In this document: in pieces, positions 58,320 to 64,000 of the stretch
Layout: each line of letters begins with the position of its first letter
Numbering within the stretch: position 1 is the first letter of the stretch
Source of the DNA: Planktotalea sp.
Lineage (GTDB): Bacteria; Pseudomonadota; Alphaproteobacteria; Rhodobacterales; Rhodobacteraceae
NCBI RefSeq assembly: GCF_018607995.1
Contig: NZ_JABBAL010000030.1
Location: forward strand, 186,001-250,000
Direction: 5' to 3'
DNA length: 64,000 bases
The notes under the pieces: model-generated
What the model was told of the DNA's origin: nothing
Databases searched by the model: none
What the model saw: the letters and a program-made list of their open reading frames with translations, nothing else
Position numbers and translations under genes: made by a program

Positions 58320-59431
58320 ATGGACGAACAGATGCCCTACACACAGATATTCACCTACACCGCAGCAGCTTTGGCCAGCGGCGTAGCACTTTTCTTTGGC
58401 GCGGCTTGGATGCTCTCGACAGCGACCCGCGAGAACCCCAAAACACAGGTTGGTTTCACCGCCATGCCACTCACTGTTTCGCATCGCGACAAGACGCTCG
58501 ATATGCACATTTAGTATTCCACGGAAATCACTGGCGAGGCTGATCTGAACGCACAAAACGCGCTAATTTATGGGTTTCACGGCCATGAAGGTGCCACCCC
58601 GCGTGACAGTACTTTTCCGTTGATCGTTCTTAGCCATGGCTCTGGCGAACGCATGATGCAAATGGCGTGGCTCGCCACTGAATTGGCCGAGCAAGGCTAC
58701 ATCGTTGCCGGCATAAACCATCACGGCACCACTTCCGCGGACAGTGATCGCACCGCACGATTCAAATCTGGGAGCGCTCTGCCGATCTGAGCGCGATCGT
58801 TGATACCTTTGAAGCCGGATCACCCAATGGCTTTCAAGCCGACCTAAGCGATGTGACAAGTGCCAGTTTTTTACTGGGTGGTCATTCGGCCTTGGCCCTT
58901 GCAGGCGCTCGCCTGTCTAAGAATGCGTATATCAAATATTGCGATGCGCATATTGGCATGCTCGATTGTGGCTGGATGACGCGGGGCGGCGTTGATTTCA
59001 ATGACATTGATTCAATGCGCTGTAAGGCCTCGTTCAAAGATTCGCGCATAATTGCGAGCATAGCGATTGATCCAGCCTTGCCACAAGTGATGACCCAAGA
59101 AAGCCTGAGCACCATCGCGCATCCGACCCTATTGCTTAATCTTGGGGATTATCCGTATATGCCCGCAGGTACTGACGCAACTGGTTTGGCTGAGACCATT
59201 CCAAATGCGCGGTATGCGGCATTTTCATGTTCATGGCACATGAGCGGGATTGGCGAATGAAGTATGCTCGGACATTTGATTATCAGCCCATCGGGTTATT
59301 TCACAGGAGAAGTGAACATTTGCGGTGAAGCTGCGCGGTATAGCAAGATCATCCAAGATGAAATGTTTTGCGAGATCTTGACGTTCATGAAAGCAAACCG
59401 GGCGCGTGTTCTAGGTACAGCAACCTCTTAG
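58320..59431 (+). pseudogene. Alpha/beta hydrolase (PAF-acetylhydrolase/dienelactone hydrolase-like), broken
   Basis: An N-terminal signal or membrane segment (YTAAALASGVALFFGAAWML) is followed by LTVSHRDKTLDMHI, TAG at 58512-58514, then YSTEITGEADLNAQNA and the hydrolase core FPLIVLSHGSGERMMQMAWL with LAEQGYIVAGINHHGTT. A one-base slip near 58768 leads to WERSADLSAIVDTFEAG and the nucleophile region LLGGHSALALAG. A TGA at 59258-59260 interrupts the last part, which continues in frame (GEVNICGEAARYSKI) to TAG at 59431. TGG to TAG at the first stop would restore the common Trp-Tyr. It overlaps the stop of the convergent transglycosylase. Confidence 0.82.
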
Positions 59432-60039
59432 CTGCCCCAGATCACCTTCACGTAGTTGCGTGTCTCGTTGTAGGGAGGCACGCCACCATGCTTTTTGACG
59501 GCGCCCGGACCGGCGTTATAAGCCGCAAGGGCAAGACGCCAAGATCCAAATTCACGGTATTGCTCTTTAAGATAGCGTGCGCCGCCGTCAAGGTTTTGCT
59601 TGGGGTCACTTGCATCAACGCGCAAATACTTTGCAGTTCTCGGCATCAACTGTGCCAAACCTTGAGCGCCAGCATGCGACACCGCATTGGGGTTCCAATT
59701 GCTTTCCTGCTGCACGAGGCGCAAAAACAGATCTTCGGGAATGCCATGTTTGCGCGCCGCAGCGCGCGCCATTAGGGAATACTTGCCTTTATAGCGCCCA
59801 CGATATTTCAGCGATTTGCCCGGCGTGCCCCACTTCGTTGGCGTGACAACCGACGGCGGCTTCAAACGTACAGAGGCCTTGTATTGCTCAGACGCTCGAT
59901 TATCCAAAATTTTGGATTGCGACTTGAACAGTTTTTGGCGTGATTTTGTAGATAGACGATCCGCCGCGACAGGCGTTGCCAGTGCAAGAATTAAAAGTGC
60001 CGCAATACTCGTGCGAGCTCGCGTATTAAAAACGCTCAT
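59428..60039 (-). CDS. Lytic transglycosylase (SLT domain)
   Basis: This 203-residue exported protein has a signal peptide ([17 protein letters not shown]) and a C-terminal SLT/goose-lysozyme-like domain. The catalytic Glu lies in [20 protein letters not shown], followed by [12 protein letters not shown] and [21 protein letters not shown]. It cleaves peptidoglycan, yielding 1,6-anhydromuropeptides that AnmK recycles. The N-terminal linker is basic. It is a single gene, convergent with the hydrolase pseudogene and divergent from ssb. Confidence 0.93.
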   Translation of the reverse strand: MSVFNTRARTSIAALLILALATPVAADRLSTKSRQKLFKSQSKILDNRASEQYKASVRLKPPSVVTPTKWGTPGKSLKYRGRYKGKYSLMARAAARKHGIPEDLFLRLVQQESNWNPNAVSHAGAQGLAQLMPRTAKYLRVDASDPKQNLDGGARYLKEQYREFGSWRLALAAYNAGPGAVKKHGGVPPYNETRNYVKVIWGS

Positions 60040-60146
60040 TTAAAAGTACCTGTTTGCCTATCGTTGAGCGCAATATAGCGGTTTTTCGCCCTAGGACTAG
60101 TACCAGCGTCGTTATTCCATTTTTAACCATGATCCGGTGGTGTAGG

Positions 60147-60161
60147 TTCGACAAAACTTCG
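60147..60161 (+). promoter_or_regulatory. LexA-like box upstream of ssb
   Basis: GTTC-GACAAAA-CTTC resembles the alphaproteobacterial LexA site GTTC-N7-GTTC with one mismatch, 50 bases before the ssb start. ssb is a DNA-repair gene often under SOS control in this class. One mismatch in eight fixed bases leaves real doubt. Confidence 0.3.
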
Positions 60162-60210
60162 CTGACTGAGTCGGTGAATTACTCGTTTTACAATCCCAAA
60201 GGGGGCAAAC

Positions 60211-60705
60211 ATGGCCGGTTCAGTTAACAAAGTCATACTCATTGGCAATCTCGGGGCCGACCCAGAAGTGCGCACGTTTCAAAATGGTGGCAAAGTCTGC
60301 AATCTGCGCATCGCCACGTCTGAGAATTGGAAAGACAAGAACACAGGCGAACGCAGAGAGAAGACCGAATGGCACACGATTGCCATTTTTCAAGAAGGTC
60401 TCGTGCGTATCGCGGAGCAATATTTGCGCAAAGGCTCCAAGATTTACATCGAAGGCAAATTGCAGACACGCAAGTGGCAGGACCAATCTGGTCAGGATCG
60501 GTATTCCACAGAAGTGGTTTTGAATGGCTATGATGGCGTCATGACGATGCTCGATGGTCGCAACGACGACCAAGGTGGCGGCTATAGCGGCGGCAACCAA
60601 GTTGGCGGGTATGATAGTGGCCAGGGCGGTGGCGGTGGTTATGGCGGTGGTCAAGGCGGCGGTGGTGCACCTTCGCGTGACCTAGATGACGAAATTCCTT
60701 TCTAA
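60211..60705 (+). CDS. ssb: Single-stranded DNA-binding protein
   Basis: SSB coats single-stranded DNA and recruits replication and repair proteins. The 164-residue protein has the OB fold ([60 protein letters not shown]), a Gly/Gln/Tyr-rich linker (about 112-155) and the acidic tip DLDDEIPF that binds partner proteins. AAGGGGG precedes the ATG. A copy of the dispersed repeat follows the stop. The flanking genes do not form an operon with it. Confidence 0.97.
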   Translation: MAGSVNKVILIGNLGADPEVRTFQNGGKVCNLRIATSENWKDKNTGERREKTEWHTIAIFQEGLVRIAEQYLRKGSKIYIEGKLQTRKWQDQSGQDRYSTEVVLNGYDGVMTMLDGRNDDQGGGYSGGNQVGGYDSGQGGGGGYGGGQGGGGAPSRDLDDEIPF

Positions 60706-60714
60706 AGTAGAGAT

Positions 60715-60760
60715 GCTGGACCGGGGGCCTGCCCCGGATCCTAGAATATTTACAGGAATA
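60715..60760 (+). repeat. Dispersed intergenic repeat, copy E
   Basis: CCGGGGGCCTGCCCCGG, ATCCTAGAATATTTACAGGA: the G/C arms form a good stem and the ATATTTA tail matches the family. It lies between the convergent ssb and aroB genes. Confidence 0.55.
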
Positions 60761-60767
60761 GGAATCG

Positions 60768-61880
60768 TTAGCAACGTGCGAGCGCGTCTTGCAGCAGAGT
60801 AAGGACCGCATCTTTCGGGACGTCCGCTGTGACGAATGCCGATCCGATCCCGCTCGCGAGAATAAAGCGCGGCTGGCCGTCGAATACTTTCTTGTCTTGC
60901 CCCATGAGATCAAGTAGAGCGTCCGCATCGGGCAAATCACCTTTAATATCAGACAGATCGACCTTCATGCCCATCTTACTGAGGTGGGCGCGCACACGGC
61001 TTGGATCTTCTTGACTACACAGGCCAAGTCGCGACGACAGTTCGAACGCCAGTGCGCAGCCTATCGCAACCCCTTCGCCGTGCAAAAGTCGATCCGAATA
61101 TCCTGTTGCAGCCTCTAATGCGTGGCAAAACGTATGCCCAAGATTGAGCAATGCGCGGTCGCCCTGTTCGGTTTCGTCGCGCAGAACAATGTCGGCTTTC
61201 ATCTGTACAGAGCGACGCACCGCTTCAACCCGCGCGCTTTGATCGCCTGCAAGTAACTTTGGGCCGAACTTTTCCAACCATTCAAAGAAATTCACGTCCC
61301 CGAGCATGCCGTATTTAGAAACTTCGCCGTAGCCAGAGAGGAAATCGCGCGGGGTCAGCGTATTGAGCGTGTCAGTATCCGCCAAAACCAATGCGGGTTG
61401 ATGAAAGGCCCCAATGAGGTTTTTGCCCTGCGGTGCGTTGATCCCAGTTTTACCACCAACCGAACTATCAACCTGCGCCAGCAGTGATGTGGGCACCTGA
61501 ACGAAGCGAATGCCGCGGCGCAGCACTGCTGCCGCAAATCCAACCAAATCTCCAATGACGCCGCCACCAAGCGCTATCACTACATCGCGGCGTTCAATTT
61601 TCTGTTCAAGCAGCCATTCTACACAGCGGGTGAACTCAGGCCATGCTTTTGTGCTTTCCCCAGCAGGCAAAACAAGTGACACCATCTCGATACCTTGCGC
61701 TCCGAGCCCTAAGCGCAACGTCTCCAAATGCAAAGGTGCGACGTTCTGCTCAGTCACCACAGCGACACGTGGGCGATGCAAAAACGGCGCGATCTCTGCG
61801 CCTGCGCGGCGGAGCAGACCGGGTCCGATGCGCACTTCATATTCACGCTCCGGCAAAGGAACGCTGACGATTTCAAGCAT
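60768..61880 (-). CDS. aroB: 3-dehydroquinate synthase
   Basis: AroB converts DAHP to 3-dehydroquinate with NAD and a divalent metal, the second shikimate-pathway step. The 370-residue protein has GGGVIGDLVGFAAAVLRRGI, VQVPTSLLAQVDSSVGGKTG, GYGEVSKYGMLGD and the metal ligands in NLGHTFCHALE and LLHGEGVAIG. The start at 61880 (MLEIVSVPLP) is one base after the aroK stop; a longer frame to 61904 would overlap aroK. The aroK-aroB pair is conserved in Proteobacteria. Confidence 0.97.
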   Translation of the reverse strand: MLEIVSVPLPEREYEVRIGPGLLRRAGAEIAPFLHRPRVAVVTEQNVAPLHLETLRLGLGAQGIEMVSLVLPAGESTKAWPEFTRCVEWLLEQKIERRDVVIALGGGVIGDLVGFAAAVLRRGIRFVQVPTSLLAQVDSSVGGKTGINAPQGKNLIGAFHQPALVLADTDTLNTLTPRDFLSGYGEVSKYGMLGDVNFFEWLEKFGPKLLAGDQSARVEAVRRSVQMKADIVLRDETEQGDRALLNLGHTFCHALEAATGYSDRLLHGEGVAIGCALAFELSSRLGLCSQEDPSRVRAHLSKMGMKVDLSDIKGDLPDADALLDLMGQDKKVFDGQPRFILASGIGSAFVTADVPKDAVLTLLQDALARC

Positions 61881-61881
61881 T

Positions 61882-62424
61882 CTAGGTCTCCAATACATCC
61901 GCATGCAGGGCTAAGGCTTGCGCGACCTGTCCTGCGATGTCCTCGATCGAATAGTCGTTGCTGGCATCGACTGAAACATCTGCCAGTTCGTAGATCGGCG
62001 CACGCGCTTCGAACAGGGCGCTGAGAGTCGAATATGGATCGGCTGTTTGCAGCAAAGGACGCGTGTCTTTGTTGCGCACACGAGACCACAACAAGGGCAA
62101 TTCGGCGTTCAAACAGACGGACACGCCGCGCTCTGAAATAAGGGTGCGATTACGTTCCGCCAAGAATGCGCCGCCCCCTGTGGAGAGCACACAAGGCGCA
62201 CCATCCAGAAGCCGTGCAATCACTTCACTTTCGCGCGCACGAAAAAACGCTTCCCCGTCACGCTCAAAAATTTCAGCAATGCTTATGTTAGCGGCTGTCA
62301 CAATTTCCAAATCCGAATCAAGAAAAGGAACGTCGAGCTTTGTAGCCAATGCTTTGCCCACAGCCGTTTTGCCCGCACCCATCATGCCGACAAGGACCAC
62401 CGTTTTGTGCAATTTCCAGACCAT
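61882..62424 (-). CDS. aroK: Shikimate kinase
   Basis: AroK phosphorylates shikimate. The protein (180 residues from ATG at 62424; 194 if started at 62466) has the P loop VVLVGMMGAGKTAVGKALA, the shikimate-binding FLDSDLEIV and FRARESEVI, the TGGGAF loop (LSTGGGAFLAER) and the lid RNKDTRPLL. An AGGTGGA ten bases before 62424 supports the shorter form. It is divergent from the small membrane protein gene across about 130 bases that should hold both promoters. Confidence 0.95.
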   Translation of the reverse strand: MVWKLHKTVVLVGMMGAGKTAVGKALATKLDVPFLDSDLEIVTAANISIAEIFERDGEAFFRARESEVIARLLDGAPCVLSTGGGAFLAERNRTLISERGVSVCLNAELPLLWSRVRNKDTRPLLQTADPYSTLSALFEARAPIYELADVSVDASNDYSIEDIAGQVAQALALHADVLET

Positions 62425-62557
62425 TTGCGCTAAATCCACCTGCGCGCATCGGCTAATGCCCGCCAAATTTCAATTTGTCACCTTCAATGACGTGAACTTA
62501 CCAAAAAGGCCATATATAAACGTGACAAAAGACGGCAAGCAGGCAAGGATCAGGCTT

Positions 62558-62710
62558 ATGTGGCGTATCATCAAATGGTTGATCTATCTCGCGATTTTGG
62601 CAGCGCTTGCCTTGATCGCATATGCGTATCTTGGGCCTTTTTTTGGGGCTGATTTCTCTGCACCTTTACAAGAAATTCGCGTTCCGGTGGATTTGAATGG
62701 CGGGAATTAA
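62558..62710 (+). CDS. Small single-pass membrane protein, 50 residues
   Basis: MWRIIKWLIYLAILAALALI opens the protein with a transmembrane helix, followed by a short tail (GADFSAPLQEIRVPVDLNGGN). AAGGATCAGG lies just before the ATG. The same short protein upstream of a large exported protein is a pattern I associate with Rhodobacteraceae, but no function is known to me. It overlaps the next gene by 14 bases, showing coupling. A longer frame from 62063 runs back through aroK on the opposite strand and is not real. Confidence 0.65.
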   Translation: MWRIIKWLIYLAILAALALIAYAYLGPFFGADFSAPLQEIRVPVDLNGGN

Positions 62711-64000
62711 GAACCGCTTCAGGCTTGGTCTTGCGCTTACCTGTGCAATACAAATGCCTGCATTTGCGAATGATCCCCTCTCTGCGATTGAGTGGTTGGA
62801 AAAGCAACCCAAGCAAATTGTGGTGCCGCTTGAGGCCCCACAAATCACAATTGATGAACCCGCCGTCGCAGGGTCGGTCACCACACCCAAGGTTACAGTC
62901 ACGCCACTTGGCGCGCCTGTTCGCGCGGCAGCAGGACTGTTGCCAAGTAACGTAACGGGCCTGCCGAGAGATCTGTGGCAAGGCAGCGACGCTGAGGCCG
63001 TTAGCACGCTAATCAAAGATTTGAACGCTGAAAAATTACCTGCACTACAGGAGTTATTGTTCACGTTGATCTTGGCCGAAGCGAATCCGCCAAGGGATGC
63101 GCAAAATTCTGAATTTCTGCGCGCGCGACTTCGGAAACTTTTATCTCTGGGAGCGCTAGATCCAGCAGCCGCCCTATTGACGCGTGCGGACCCCGCACAT
63201 CCCGATCTGTTTGACCTTTATTTTGATGTGTCTTTGCTCTCAGGCGATCCCGATGCGCCGTGCAAAGCTTTGAAAGCACAACCCAGCCTTAGCCGAGATT
63301 TTGCCTCACGCATTTTTTGCGATGTACAATTGAAGGACTGGGACAATGCAGCTTTAACACTCTCAACTGCAGATGCGATTGGCGCGCTGGAACCGACAGA
63401 TGTGGCCTTGTTGGAACGTTTCCTTGATCCGGAGTTGTTTGAACAAATCCCTCCGGCACCGCAGTCATTGAGTGTGTTGCGATTCCGCTTGTTCGAAGCC
63501 GCGGGTGAAAGCCTCCCAACAACCTCCCTACCACGCGCGTTTGCGGCGACAGATCTTTCCGGCGACGCTGGCTGGAAGCCGCAGCTTGACGCAGCAGAAC
63601 GTTTGGCGCGGGTTGGCGCTATTTCTGAGAACCGTTTGTTGGGCATTTACACGAGTCGCAGACCCTCAGCATCCGGTGGAATTTGGGATCGAATAGACGC
63701 AGTACAACGTCTTGATATCGCGCTGAAATCCGATGATCCGGTTGCGATATTAAAACAGCTCCGTCGCGCTTGGGAAAAAATGCAAGAGGTGCAGCTCGAA
63801 GTTCCTTTTGCGGCGCTCTTTGCGCGAGATCTTTTGCGTCTGCCAAACAAAGGTGCCGACGCTGATTTAATCACAAAAATTGCGCTTCTCTCACCAATTT
63901 ATGAGCAAGCGGCAGAGCGCAGAACTGAAAATGTGACTTTGATAATGGCTCAATCTATCGCAATCGGCGAACCTAAGGCGCAAAGCACGCTTCCCCTAAG
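62697..64000 (+). CDS. Large exported protein of unknown function, 3' truncated
   Basis: The frame is open from ATG 62697 to the window end (434 codons visible). It starts with a signal peptide (NRFRLGLALTCAIQMPAFAND) and then DPLSAIEWLEKQPKQIVVPL. The rest is largely helical, rich in Leu, Ala and Asp (DDPVAILKQLRRAWEKMQEV), with hints of TPR-like organisation and two cysteines (DAPCKAL, IFCDVQ). No named domain is recognised. It overlaps the preceding small membrane protein gene by 14 bases in another frame, indicating one operon transcribed away from aroK-aroB. Confidence 0.75.
   Translation, partial: MAGIKNRFRLGLALTCAIQMPAFANDPLSAIEWLEKQPKQIVVPLEAPQITIDEPAVAGSVTTPKVTVTPLGAPVRAAAGLLPSNVTGLPRDLWQGSDAEAVSTLIKDLNAEKLPALQELLFTLILAEANPPRDAQNSEFLRARLRKLLSLGALDPAAALLTRADPAHPDLFDLYFDVSLLSGDPDAPCKALKAQPSLSRDFASRIFCDVQLKDWDNAALTLSTADAIGALEPTDVALLERFLDPELFEQIPPAPQSLSVLRFRLFEAAGESLPTTSLPRAFAATDLSGDAGWKPQLDAAERLARVGAISENRLLGIYTSRRPSASGGIWDRIDAVQRLDIALKSDDPVAILKQLRRAWEKMQEVQLEVPFAALFARDLLRLPNKGADADLITKIALLSPIYEQAAERRTENVTLIMAQSIAIGEPKAQSTLPL

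Noticed and set aside
62063-62710. 215-codon frame joined to the small membrane protein
   Set aside because: The first 165 codons are antisense to aroK or lie in the divergent promoter gap; only the last 50 codons have a good start and ribosome binding site.

Overview
The window reads as a chromosomal stretch of an alphaproteobacterium of the Rhodobacteraceae (Roseobacter type). The base composition is moderate (GC a little over half by eye, not counted). The gene orders are typical of that family: SurA-pdxA-rsmA, DUF4167-prmC-prfA, and the envelope cluster pyrH-frr-uppS-cdsA-dxr-rseP-bamA-ompH-fabZ-lpxA-lpxI-lpxB. I see no phage genes, integrases, transposases, CRISPR arrays, rRNA or tRNA genes.

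Layout. Positions 1-5.2 kb hold a SurA-like foldase (5' cut by the window), pdxA and rsmA, then, on the other strand, DUF4167, prmC and prfA. Positions 5.3-14.2 kb are metabolic: agmatinase and M20 amidohydrolase, mazG, nucleoside hydrolase plus acetyltransferase, selO, a DMT exporter and a CPA1 antiporter. Positions 14.3-21.4 kb carry a repeat-rich TerB-like protein, a broken metallo-beta-lactamase-fold gene, an RhlE-type helicase, fur, a second DMT transporter, eno, a DUF985 cupin and a broken thioesterase. Positions 21.5-25.3 kb are the zwf-pgl-pgi operon (oxidative pentose phosphate / Entner-Doudoroff entry). Positions 25.4-36.5 kb hold an unassigned radical SAM enzyme, anmK, tyrS, a broken porin-like gene, DUF3179, two cyclophilins, pgk, an exported unknown, a class I aldolase and a broken flavin-binding (PNPOx-like) gene. 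Positions 36.5-49.7 kb are the envelope/lipid A/isoprenoid/translation cluster with miaA divergent at its head. Positions 49.8-57.2 kb are a five-function peptide/nickel-type ABC transporter preceded by a wrecked AraC regulator. Positions 57.2-59.4 kb are two further wrecks (an AraC-type regulator and an alpha/beta hydrolase). Positions 59.4-64 kb hold a lytic transglycosylase, ssb, aroK-aroB, and a small membrane protein followed by a large exported unknown that runs off the window.

Two features stand out. First, eight genes carry clear disabling lesions (in-frame stops, one-base indels, a 14-bp tandem duplication, a lost start). All of the surrounding housekeeping genes are intact, so this looks like ongoing loss of accessory functions and not poor sequence. 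Second, a roughly 45-60 bp GC-rich intergenic repeat (GGGGCCAGCCCC arm, then CCCCC-AAGGTATTTA) occurs six times, five of them exactly between convergent genes. That placement suggests a bidirectional terminator or REP-like element. No clearly new multi-gene system is visible. The best candidates for new biology are this repeat family, the radical SAM protein with a Cys-rich C terminus, the 88-residue membrane protein translationally coupled to bamA, and a hairpin covering the DUF3179 ribosome binding site.
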